From positions 1 through 5,265 of the forward strand of contig CALBMW010000761.1 of the NCBI GenBank assembly GCA_937896275.1: a DNA stretch of 5,265 nucleotides. The letters are read 5' to 3'. The notes below the pieces were generated by a model. The model ran no database searches and was not told where the DNA came from. It was given only the letters and a program-made list of their open reading frames with translations. The stretch comes from an uncultured Myxococcales bacterium (GTDB taxonomy: Bacteria; Myxococcota_A; Bradymonadia; UBA7976; UBA1532). Each line of letters starts with the position of its first letter. The stretch's first letter is position 1. Shown piece by piece: positions 1 through 5,265 of this stretch. The translations under genes were made by a program, and so were the position numbers.

Positions 1-289
1 GGCCACCCGGCTGCTGCGACAGATGAACGTCGCGCACCGCCTGGACGTGGCGGGCCGGATCCGCGCCCTGGACGCGGTCCTGAGGGGGGCTGGGATCGAG
101 GCGGGCGGGGCCGGCCTCTATCGGGTGCTCACCAGCGACCCCGAGCGGGCGCGGGCGCGCCGGGCGGCGCTGGCGACGGCGGACATCGACGTCGGCGCGC
201 CGGCCCCCGGGGTGCTGGTGATCGCCCCCCCGCTCACGGTCACCGACGACGACTTGGCGCGCCTGCGCGCCGCCCTGGAGGTCTGCTGA
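1..289 (+). CDS. Probable class III aminotransferase, C-terminal fragment
   Basis: The reading frame is open at the left edge (first full codon at base 2), so only about the last 95 residues are present. The methionine at base 23 is internal, not a start. The fragment has the layout of the small C-terminal domain of fold-type I PLP aminotransferases of class III: a helix (around AGRIRALDAVLRGAG), a variable stretch, then the terminal pattern GVLVIAPPLTVTDDDL and a final helix. The 'APPL-T-x-(T/S)-x-x-DL' ending closely parallels the end of the complete aminotransferase downstream (VAPPLCISAEDL), so the two are probably distant paralogues in one cluster. The catalytic lysine and PLP-binding motifs lie outside the window, so family assignment rests on the C-terminus alone and substrate cannot be stated. 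Its stop TGA shares its last base with the ATG of the C45 gene, and its final Leu-Glu codons form that gene's ribosome binding site. Confidence 0.6.
   Translation, partial: ATRLLRQMNVAHRLDVAGRIRALDAVLRGAGIEAGGAGLYRVLTSDPERARARRAALATADIDVGAPAPGVLVIAPPLTVTDDDLARLRAALEVC
277..281 (+). promoter_or_regulatory. Ribosome binding site of the C45 gene
   Basis: GGAGG lies 7 bases before the ATG at 289, within the last codons of the upstream aminotransferase gene. It supports the ATG at 289 and indicates translational coupling across the TGATG junction. Confidence 0.75.
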
Positions 290-1329
290 TGGGAGTCTCG
301 GTCCACGACGTCGGGCAGGTCACCTATGCCGAGGCCGGGCGCCTGCTCGGCGCGGCCTGGGGGGCCGACGCGTGCAGCCTTTTCGGTCTGCGGTGGCGCG
401 CCGCCCGTCGCGCGAGCCGAATCCGGCGCGCCTCGGAGCGGGCCGCGCTGGCCCGGGCGCACCTCGAGCCGCTGGCCGCCTTCGATCCCGGCGTGCACGC
501 CGAGCTGGTCGCCTTCGCCGCCGAGGCGGGCCTCGAGCCCTGGCAGCTCGTCGCCCTGGGCGGCATCGACGATCTCGAGGACATCGGGGCCAGCCTGGGC
601 GGGTGCAGCGCCCTCTACGCGCCGCTGCCCGACGGCCCGGCGCTGGCCCAGACCTGGGACTTGCCCGCGCTTTATGCGCCCTTCCTGCGCGTCGTCCGCC
701 TGCAGCCGCCCGACGGGCCGCCCGCGGTCCTGCTCACGCTGACCGGCAGCCCGGCGCTGTGCGGCATGAACGCCTACGGTGTGGGGGTGTGCGTCAACGA
801 CCTCACCGCCAGCGACAGCCGCGTCGGGGTGATCTGGCCGGCCATCCTTCGCCGCATGTTGCTCTGCACCAGCGCCGTCGAGGCCACCGAGGTGCTGCGG
901 GACGCCCCGCGGTGCGGCGGGCGAGCCTGGCTGGTGGCCGACGCCAAGGCCTCGTTCGCCTTCGAGGCGACCGCCACCCGCATCACCCAGGTGCACGCCG
1001 ATCCGAAGGCCGCGTTCTGGCACACCAACCACTACGTCGACCCGGACCTGCGCCGCTACCAGCTCCCGCTGCCCGTGGCGAGCACCAGCCCCGAGCGCTA
1101 CCAGGCGCTCAGCCGGTGGCTGGTGCGCACGCCGACCGATCAGGGGGCGCTCTGGTTCGGCCTGGGGCGCCTGGATCCGGCGCGCATCCGGCCGCCGGTG
1201 GATCCCGATGATCCATGGACGGTTCGGACGGTGGGCGGCGTGCTCTTCGATCTGCGCAACCACCGGGTGCTCGCCCACGCGGGCCCCATGGATCGGTCGT
1301 CACCGACCGTGATCGACGTCCACCCGTGA
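289..1329 (+). CDS. C45-family peptidase / acyl-CoA:6-APA acyltransferase-like Ntn-hydrolase
   Basis: A 346-residue protein of the peptidase C45 family, whose best-known member is fungal penicillin isopenicillin-N acyltransferase. Members cleave or transfer acyl groups on amides and self-process to expose an N-terminal cysteine. Visible hallmarks in order: Gly105-Cys106 in LGGCSALYA (fungal enzyme processes at Gly102-Cys103); DGPALAQTWDLPA at about 115-127 (family form G-QNWD); GMNAYGVGVCVNDL at 159-172; and HTNH at 245-248, whose Asn247 aligns with the oxyanion-hole asparagine of the fungal enzyme. Predicted products are a roughly 105-residue alpha chain and a 241-residue beta chain starting at Cys106. 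Length is normal for the family. No signal peptide is seen, so it is probably cytoplasmic. Asn is replaced by Thr122 in the QNWD motif. Bacterial members are often of unknown substrate; amidase or acyltransferase activity on an N-acyl amine is inferred. The start has a GGAGG and overlaps the previous gene by one base. Confidence 0.85.
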   Translation: MGVSVHDVGQVTYAEAGRLLGAAWGADACSLFGLRWRAARRASRIRRASERAALARAHLEPLAAFDPGVHAELVAFAAEAGLEPWQLVALGGIDDLEDIGASLGGCSALYAPLPDGPALAQTWDLPALYAPFLRVVRLQPPDGPPAVLLTLTGSPALCGMNAYGVGVCVNDLTASDSRVGVIWPAILRRMLLCTSAVEATEVLRDAPRCGGRAWLVADAKASFAFEATATRITQVHADPKAAFWHTNHYVDPDLRRYQLPLPVASTSPERYQALSRWLVRTPTDQGALWFGLGRLDPARIRPPVDPDDPWTVRTVGGVLFDLRNHRVLAHAGPMDRSSPTVIDVHP

Positions 1330-2654
1330 GCGACGATCTCGAGGCCCGCCAGCGCCGGCACGTGCTCTACACCTGGAGCGCCCAGGACCGCGCCGCGCCC
1401 CTGCCCATCGCCCGCGGCGAAGGCGCCTGGTTCATCGACCACGCCGGCGAGCGCTGGCTCGACTTCGAGAGCCAGGTCTTCAACGTCAACGCCGGCCACG
1501 GCGACCGTCGCATCGTCGACGCCATCAAGCGTCAGGCGGACGAACTGGCCTGCGCCCACCCGGCCGCCGTGTTCGAGGCCAAGGCCGCGCTCGGAGAGGC
1601 GCTCGCCCGCGTCACGCCGCCCGGCATCGACCGCTTCTTTCTCTGCCTGTCGGGCGCCGAGGCGAACGAAAACGCCTTCAAGATCGCGCGGTTGGTGACC
1701 GGTCGCGCCAAGGTCGTGGCACGCCGACGCAGCTACCACGGCGCGACCATGGGCGCGCTCTCGCTCACCGGCGACCACCGCCGTCCGCCGCTCGAGCCGG
1801 GCCTGTGGGGTGTCCTGCGCGCCGAGGATCCCTATTGCTACCGCTGCCCCTTCGGCCTCGAGCCGACGAGCTGCGGTGTCCGCTGCGCCAGCCACCTCGA
1901 GACGCTGCTCGAGCTGGAGGATCCCTCGACCGTGGCGGCGATCTTCCTCGAGGGCGTGACCGGCGCCAACGGTGGCTTCGTGCCGCCCCCCGAGTATTGG
2001 CCGATGGTGCGCGCCATCTGCGATCGCCACGGCATCCTGCTCGTGGCCGACGAGGTCTTCAGCGGCTTCGGGCGCACCGGCCGCTGGTTCGCCGTGGACC
2101 ACTGGGGGGTCGTCCCGGACATGATCACCATGGCCAAGGGGCTGACGAGCGGCTACGCCCCGCTGGGCGCGGTGGGGCTGCGCGCCTCCATCGCGGCCCG
2201 CTTCGACGACGAGACGCTCTGGTGCGGCCTGACGAGCTACGCCCACCCGATCAGCTGCGCGGCGGCGCTGGCCACCATCGGGGTCTACGAGCAGGACCGG
2301 CTGATCGAGCACGCCGCCGGGCTGGATCCCGTGCTGGGTGAGGGCCTCGAGCGCTTGAAGGCGCGCCACGGGATCGTCGGCGACGCGCGCAGCATCGGGC
2401 TGTTCGGCACGCTCGAGCTGGTGCTGGATCGCGAGACGAAGACGCCCATCGTGCCCTACGGCAAGTCCGCCACGCCGGGCTCGGTGGGCCACCGCGTCAA
2501 GCAGGCGTTGCGCGCGCGCCGCGTGCACGCCGCGCTCAACGGCAACTTCCTCTTCGTCGCGCCGCCGCTGTGCATCTCGGCCGAGGATCTGCGCGAGGGC
2601 CTCGCGCGGATCGACGACGCGCTCACCGAGGCCACCGCCGGAGGCGCCACGTGA
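1326..2654 (+). CDS. Class III (omega) aminotransferase, PLP-dependent
   Basis: A complete 442-residue class III aminotransferase, usual length for the family. Motifs: FESQVFNVNAGHGD (about 47-60), SGAEANENAFKIAR (109-122) for PLP phosphate contacts, SYHGAT (136-141) with the aromatic residue stacking on PLP, ADEVFSGFGRTG (241-252) with Asp242 contacting the pyridine nitrogen, and MAKGLTSGYAPLG (269-281) with Lys271 as the Schiff-base lysine. GLTSYAHP and the C-terminal APPLCIS are also typical. Overall pattern resembles taurine/beta-alanine-type omega-aminotransferases, so an amine, omega- or beta-amino acid donor is plausible; this is inference. A four-cysteine insert (Cys171, 174, 183, 187) is present. 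The GTG start at 1326 is chosen because it overlaps the C45 stop by four bases (GTGA) and begins just before the conserved N-terminus; an upstream ATG at 1215 would add 37 residues inside the C45 gene. No good Shine-Dalgarno precedes it, so translation probably depends on coupling. Confidence 0.9.
   Translation: MSDDLEARQRRHVLYTWSAQDRAAPLPIARGEGAWFIDHAGERWLDFESQVFNVNAGHGDRRIVDAIKRQADELACAHPAAVFEAKAALGEALARVTPPGIDRFFLCLSGAEANENAFKIARLVTGRAKVVARRRSYHGATMGALSLTGDHRRPPLEPGLWGVLRAEDPYCYRCPFGLEPTSCGVRCASHLETLLELEDPSTVAAIFLEGVTGANGGFVPPPEYWPMVRAICDRHGILLVADEVFSGFGRTGRWFAVDHWGVVPDMITMAKGLTSGYAPLGAVGLRASIAARFDDETLWCGLTSYAHPISCAAALATIGVYEQDRLIEHAAGLDPVLGEGLERLKARHGIVGDARSIGLFGTLELVLDRETKTPIVPYGKSATPGSVGHRVKQALRARRVHAALNGNFLFVAPPLCISAEDLREGLARIDDALTEATAGGAT
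2640..2644 (+). promoter_or_regulatory. Ribosome binding site of CoA-transferase subunit A
   Basis: GGAGG stands 6 bases before the GTG at 2651, inside the last codons of the aminotransferase gene. It decides the start of the subunit A gene over any upstream in-frame candidate. Confidence 0.75.
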
Positions 2655-3361
2655 GCCACACCAAGGTCTTCCCCGACGCGGCCGCCGCGCTGCACGACCT
2701 GGGCGACGGCGCGAGCATCATGGCCAGCGGCTTCGGCCTCTGCGGCAACCCCGAGAGCTGTATCCGCGAGCTCGCGCGGCGCGCGGTGGGGGGCCTCACG
2801 ATCATCAGCAACAACTGCGGCAACCAGGGGAAGGGCCTCGCGGTGCTCCTTCAGCAGCGCAAGGTGTCGAGGGTCATCGGCAGCTACATCGGCGGCAACC
2901 CCGACCTGCAGGCGCAGTACCTGGCCGGCGAGATCGACGTCGAGCTCTGCCCGCAGGGGACGCTGGCCGAGCGCATTCGGGCGGGCGGCGCGGGGCTGGG
3001 GGGCTTCTTCACCCCGACCGGCGTCGGCACGGTGGTGGCCGACGGCAAGGAGGAGCGCATCATCGACGGCAAGCGCTACATCTTCGAGGCGCCGCTGCGG
3101 GCGGACTTCGCCCTCGTGCGTGCCGAGTGGGGCGATCCCTTCGGCAACCTGCGTTTCAAGGGGACGGCGCGCAACTTCGGCCCCCAGATGGCGATGGCGG
3201 CGCGGGTGACTGTGGTCGAGGTGGACGAGCTGGTGCCGCTCGGCGCGCTGGGGCCGGAGGATATCCACCTGCCGGGCGTCTTCGTGCAGCGCATCTTCCA
3301 GGGTCGGGACTATGAGGACCCCATCGAGCACCTGACGACCCGGCCGCGCCCCACGCCGTGA
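2651..3361 (+). CDS. scoA: 3-oxoacid CoA-transferase subunit A
   Basis: A complete 236-residue family I CoA-transferase alpha subunit (ScoA/AtoD type; usual length about 230). With subunit B it moves CoA from a donor such as succinyl-CoA or acetyl-CoA to a 3-oxo acid such as acetoacetate. Motifs: SGFGLCGNPES (26-36), ISNNCG (52-57), and the family stretch VELCPQGTLAERIRAGG (97-113) followed by FFTPTGVGT (119-127). GDPFGNLRFKGTARNF (161-176) is also typical of the family. The common GxPE loop reads GNPE rather than the GIPE frequent in succinyl-CoA transferases, so the exact acid is uncertain. The start is a GTG overlapping the aminotransferase stop by four bases (GTGA), with GGAGG six bases upstream. 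This is the last gene of the + strand cluster. Its partner subunit is not next on the same strand but is encoded convergently six bases downstream. Symbol by family; atoD is an alternative. Confidence 0.92.
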   Translation: MSHTKVFPDAAAALHDLGDGASIMASGFGLCGNPESCIRELARRAVGGLTIISNNCGNQGKGLAVLLQQRKVSRVIGSYIGGNPDLQAQYLAGEIDVELCPQGTLAERIRAGGAGLGGFFTPTGVGTVVADGKEERIIDGKRYIFEAPLRADFALVRAEWGDPFGNLRFKGTARNFGPQMAMAARVTVVEVDELVPLGALGPEDIHLPGVFVQRIFQGRDYEDPIEHLTTRPRPTP

Positions 3362-3363
3362 CA

Positions 3364-3374
3364 GGCCTCAGGCC
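3364..3374. repeat. Short perfect palindrome between convergent stop codons
   Basis: GGCCTCAGGCC is an inverted repeat (effectively a 4-base-pair GGCC stem with a TCA loop) covering the gap between the scoA stop and the scoB stop and including the scoB stop codon. It is the only symmetrical element at this convergent junction. It lacks a T-run on either strand and is short, so it is at best a weak bidirectional pause site. Confidence 0.3.
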
Positions 3375-3994
3375 AACGCCGCGCCGGTGAGGGCGCGCAC
3401 CTCGTCGGCGGTGTGCCCGTCGGCCACGTCCACGAGCACGAAGCCCGCCGGGCCGATGTCCACGGTGGCCAGCTCGGTGATCACCCGGTGCACGCAGCGC
3501 ACCCCGGTCAGCGGCAGCGCGCAGCGCGCCACCAGCTTGGGCTCGCCCTCCTTGGAGGCGTGGCTCATCAGCACGATCACGCGCTTCGCGCCGCTGACCA
3601 GATCCATCGCCCCGCCCATGCCGTTGACGCGCTTGCCGGGGATCATCCAGTTGGCCAGGTCGCCGGACTCGCTGACCTCCATGCCCCCCAGGATGGCCAC
3701 GTCCACGTGCCCGCCGCGGATCATCGCGAAGCTCAGCGCGCTGTCGAAGACGCTGCCGCCGGGCAGCACGGTGACCGTCTGCTTGCCGGCGTTGATCATC
3801 TTCGGATCCGCCTCACCCTCGTAGGGGAAGGGCCCCATGCCCAGCAGCCCGTTCTCGCTGTGCAACCACACCTGCACCCCCGGGGGCAGGTGATTCGCCA
3901 CCAGCAACGGGATGCCGATGCCCAGGTTGACCACGTCGCCGGCGCGCAGCTCCTGCGCGGCCCGGATCGCCATCTCTTCGCGCGTGCGTGCCAT
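3368..3994 (-). CDS. scoB: 3-oxoacid CoA-transferase subunit B
   Basis: A complete 208-residue family I CoA-transferase beta subunit (ScoB/AtoA type; usual length about 210-220), which carries the catalytic glutamate that forms the enzyme-CoA thioester. Motifs: NLGIGIPLLVANHLP (23-37), HSENGLLGMGP (45-55) with Glu47 in the SENG motif as the predicted nucleophile, VLPGGSVFDSALSFAMIRGGHVDVAILGGMEV spread over 77-107, NGMGGAMDLVSGAKRVIV (124-141), and MSHASKEG (143-150). All expected elements are intact. The ATG at 3994 fits the typical N-terminus (MxxTREEMAIRAAQEL); a second ATG seven codons in is less likely. No proper Shine-Dalgarno is seen: AGGGG sits only two bases from the ATG. It is transcribed toward scoA and divergently from queA, so it must use its own promoter despite forming one enzyme with the product of the + strand cluster. 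Symbol by family; atoA is an alternative. Confidence 0.93.
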   Translation of the reverse strand: MARTREEMAIRAAQELRAGDVVNLGIGIPLLVANHLPPGVQVWLHSENGLLGMGPFPYEGEADPKMINAGKQTVTVLPGGSVFDSALSFAMIRGGHVDVAILGGMEVSESGDLANWMIPGKRVNGMGGAMDLVSGAKRVIVLMSHASKEGEPKLVARCALPLTGVRCVHRVITELATVDIGPAGFVLVDVADGHTADEVRALTGAALA

Positions 3995-4000
3995 GGCCCC

Positions 4001-4011
4001 TAGATAGCACC
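4001..4011 (-). promoter_or_regulatory. Candidate -10 region of scoB
   Basis: Read on the minus strand the sequence is GGTGCTATCTA, giving an extended -10-like TGC-TATCTA only 6 bases before the ATG. No -35 of canonical form is visible at the right distance. If used, transcription would begin at or next to the start codon, giving a leaderless message. This rests on position and base composition only. Confidence 0.35.
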
Positions 4012-4072
4012 AACCTGCGCCCCCCGACCACGCTCACGACGCCCGCCCGCAGTCGGTGGTTTTCACGTTCAG

Positions 4073-4085
4073 GGTGCGCTAGCTT
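4073..4085 (+). promoter_or_regulatory. Candidate -10 region of queA
   Basis: GGTGCGCTAGCTT contains a TAnnnT element (TAGCTT, 4080-4085) ending 9 bases before the GTG start of queA. It shares the GGTGC...CTA pattern with the divergent scoB candidate. TTTTCA (4060-4065) lies upstream but at a short 14-base spacing, so a -35 box is not convincing. There is no Shine-Dalgarno between it and the start, consistent with a very short or absent leader. Confidence 0.35.
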
Positions 4086-4094
4086 CCGCGCCCC

Positions 4095-5108
4095 GTGCGA
4101 CGCGAAGACTTCCACTACGACCTGCCCCCGGAGCTGGTGGCTCAGCGCCCGGCCGACGCGCGCGACGGCAGTCGGCTGCTCCGCGTGCACCCAGAGGGCC
4201 CACCCACGATCGGCCCCTTCGCGGGCATCCTCGACGCCTTCCGCGGCGGCGAGGTGCTGGTGGTCAACGACACCCGCGTGGTGCCCGCCCGGGTGAGGGG
4301 CCACAAGGAGAGCGGCGGCGCCGTCGAGGTCTTCATCGTCGAGCCCCTGCCCGAGGGCCGCGTGCTGGCGCTGGTCCGGGGCAAGCGCCTGCGCGGCGGA
4401 GCGGCCCTGACTCTGCCCGGCGGTGCCCGCGCGGTCCTCGTCGAGCGCCGGGCCGATGGCACCGTCGAGCTCGCCCTCGAGGGCGTCGACGCGCTGTGGC
4501 CCTGGCTCGACGCGGTGGGGGAGGTGCCCCTCCCGCCTTATATCGAGCGCGCCCCCGAGGCCTCCGATCGCGGCCGCTACCAGACCGTCTTCGCCCGCGC
4601 GCCCGGGGCGGTCGCTGCGCCTACGGCGGGCCTGCACTTCACGCCGGTCCTCCTCGACGCCCTCCGCGCGCGCGGGGTCGACGTGCACACCGTGACGCTC
4701 CACGTGGGCCTGGGCACCTTCCTGCCGGTGCGCGCCGACGACCTCGACACCCACGTGATGCACAGCGAGCGCTTCTCGGTGCCCCCGGCCACCCGCGCCG
4801 CCCTCGAGAGCGGCCGCCCGGTGGTCGCGGTGGGCACCACGGTGGTCCGCGCGCTCGAGAGCCACGCCCGCGACCCGGCGGCCGACCGCACCGCGCTGTT
4901 CATCCGCCCTGGCTTCGACTTCCGGGTGATCGACGGGCTGATCACGAACTTCCACCTGCCGGAGAGCACGCTGCTTATGCTGGTCAGCGCCTTGGGCGGC
5001 CACGACCGCGTGATGGGCGCCTACCGCGCCGCCGTCTCGGCGCGCCTGCGCTTCTTCAGCTACGGCGACGCCATGCTGCTCCGCCGCGAGGGGGCCCGAT
5101 GGACCTGA
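4095..5108 (+). CDS. queA: S-adenosylmethionine:tRNA ribosyltransferase-isomerase QueA
   Basis: A complete 337-residue QueA, close to the family's 340-360. The enzyme transfers and isomerises the ribosyl part of S-adenosylmethionine onto preQ1 at the tRNA wobble position 34, forming epoxyqueuosine in the cytoplasm. Conserved blocks in order: EDFHYDLPPELVAQRPA (about 4-20), VLVVNDTRVVPARVRGHK (54-71), the GGAVEVFI region, PLPPYIER, RYQTVFA, GAVAAPTAGLHFT (about 170-182), TLHVGLGTFLPVR, HVMHSE, VAVGTTVVRALES, LITNFHLPESTLLMLVSA, and FFSYGDAMLL near the C-terminus. No expected block is missing. The GTG at 4095 is the first possible start: an in-frame TAG lies at 4080-4082 and no start codon intervenes. 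No Shine-Dalgarno is present, suggesting a leaderless or short-leader transcript. It overlaps tgt by 10 bases, the widespread queuosine gene pair. Confidence 0.97.
   Translation: MRREDFHYDLPPELVAQRPADARDGSRLLRVHPEGPPTIGPFAGILDAFRGGEVLVVNDTRVVPARVRGHKESGGAVEVFIVEPLPEGRVLALVRGKRLRGGAALTLPGGARAVLVERRADGTVELALEGVDALWPWLDAVGEVPLPPYIERAPEASDRGRYQTVFARAPGAVAAPTAGLHFTPVLLDALRARGVDVHTVTLHVGLGTFLPVRADDLDTHVMHSERFSVPPATRAALESGRPVVAVGTTVVRALESHARDPAADRTALFIRPGFDFRVIDGLITNFHLPESTLLMLVSALGGHDRVMGAYRAAVSARLRFFSYGDAMLLRREGARWT
5088..5094 (+). promoter_or_regulatory. Ribosome binding site of tgt
   Basis: GAGGGGG lies 4 bases before the ATG at 5099, within the last codons of queA. It supports this start and translational coupling with queA, though the spacing is a little short. 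Confidence 0.5.
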
Positions 5109-5265
5109 AGTTCCGCGTCGAGCACACCTGCCCCGACACCCACGCGCGCGCCGGCCGGTATCTCACCGCGCACGGCGAGGTCGAGACGCCGGTCTTCATG
5201 CCGGTGGGCACGATGGCGACCGTCAAGGCGCTCGGCCCCGACGAGCTCGAGACCCTCGGCGCCCG
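5099..5265 (+). CDS. tgt: tRNA-guanine transglycosylase Tgt, N-terminal fragment
   Basis: Only the first 55 codons are in the window; the frame stays open to the right edge. Tgt exchanges guanine 34 of GUN-anticodon tRNAs for preQ1, the step before QueA. The visible part matches the family's N-terminus: FRVEHTCPDTHARAGRY (5-21), then GEVETPVFMPVGTMATVKAL (26-45) and a DELETLGA segment (48-55). The catalytic aspartates and the zinc-binding cysteines/histidine would lie beyond the edge and cannot be checked. The ATG overlaps the end of queA by 10 bases and has a purine-rich GAGGGGG just upstream. The queA-tgt order is common in bacteria, which supports both calls and suggests a single transcript from the queA promoter region. 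Confidence 0.95.
   Translation, partial: MDLKFRVEHTCPDTHARAGRYLTAHGEVETPVFMPVGTMATVKALGPDELETLGA

Noticed and set aside
118..1278. Long antisense reading frame of 386 codons on the - strand
   Set aside because: It lies opposite the C45 gene, is dominated by Arg, Ala, Gly, His and Pro, and shows no recognisable motif. Such open antisense frames are expected in very high G+C DNA.
1215..1325. Upstream ATG as aminotransferase start
   Set aside because: It would add 37 residues rich in Arg, Pro and Gly inside the C45 gene. The GTG at 1326 gives normal family length and a four-base overlap.
1140..2528. Antisense reading frame of 462 codons on the - strand
   Set aside because: Opposite the aminotransferase, whose family motifs are unmistakable. 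The antisense product has biased composition and no domain pattern.
2570..2650. Upstream ATG as scoA start
   Set aside because: It would add 27 Arg/His-rich residues within the aminotransferase gene. The GTG at 2651 has a GGAGG six bases upstream and begins at the family N-terminus.
2456..3331. Antisense reading frame of 291 codons opposite scoA
   Set aside because: Shadow of the CoA-transferase subunit A gene; no motif, biased composition.
3364..3374. Palindrome as a rho-independent terminator for the convergent genes
   Set aside because: The stem is only four base pairs around a TCA loop and has no T-run on either side.
3413..4003. + strand reading frame of 196 codons opposite scoB
   Set aside because: Rich in His, Gln, Ala and Arg without motifs. 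The - strand frame here is a full CoA-transferase beta subunit.
3995..4094. preQ1 riboswitch ahead of the queuosine gene pair
   Set aside because: The region is G+C-rich, I see no A-rich pseudoknot tail or anti-Shine-Dalgarno pairing, and queA has no Shine-Dalgarno to control. The likely leader is also too short.
3813..5003. Antisense reading frame of 396 codons opposite queA
   Set aside because: Shadow of queA, which has every conserved block; the antisense product is low-complexity.

Overview
The window is very G+C-rich, gene-dense bacterial DNA (roughly 70% G+C or more by eye), with GTG starts, 1-4 base gene overlaps and a queA-tgt pair. These traits fit a high-G+C Gram-negative such as a myxobacterium-like (former deltaproteobacterial) lineage. 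That placement is inference; nothing in the window fixes the taxon. I see no RNA genes, insertion sequences, integrases, CRISPR arrays or attachment sites.

Left block (1-3361, + strand): a tightly coupled cluster of four genes. It holds the C-terminal end of a probable class III (PLP) aminotransferase cut by the window edge, a complete C45-family Ntn-hydrolase related to penicillin acyl-CoA:6-APA acyltransferase, a complete class III omega-aminotransferase, and subunit A of a 3-oxoacid/acetoacetate-type CoA-transferase. Consecutive genes overlap by 1, 4 and 4 bases, so they are almost certainly co-transcribed. One reading is a small catabolic route: an amide is hydrolysed, the freed amine or amino acid is transaminated, and the resulting (3-)oxo acid is activated to its CoA thioester. 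The substrate is not visible from sequence.

Middle (3368-3994, - strand): subunit B of the CoA-transferase. It is encoded tail-to-tail with subunit A, with only 6 bases between the two stop codons. Subunits A and B are normally adjacent on the same strand, so this split is the most unusual structural feature here. No convincing terminator separates the two.

Right block (4095-5265, + strand): queA followed by the start of tgt, overlapping by 10 bases. This is the queuosine tRNA-modification pair and is functionally unrelated to the left block. The 100-base divergent region between scoB and queA is the only real intergenic space. Each gene has a TA-rich -10-like element very close to its start codon and no Shine-Dalgarno sequence, suggesting leaderless or nearly leaderless transcripts. 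By contrast, three of the coupled starts (C45 gene, CoA-transferase A, tgt) have purine-rich Shine-Dalgarno sequences.
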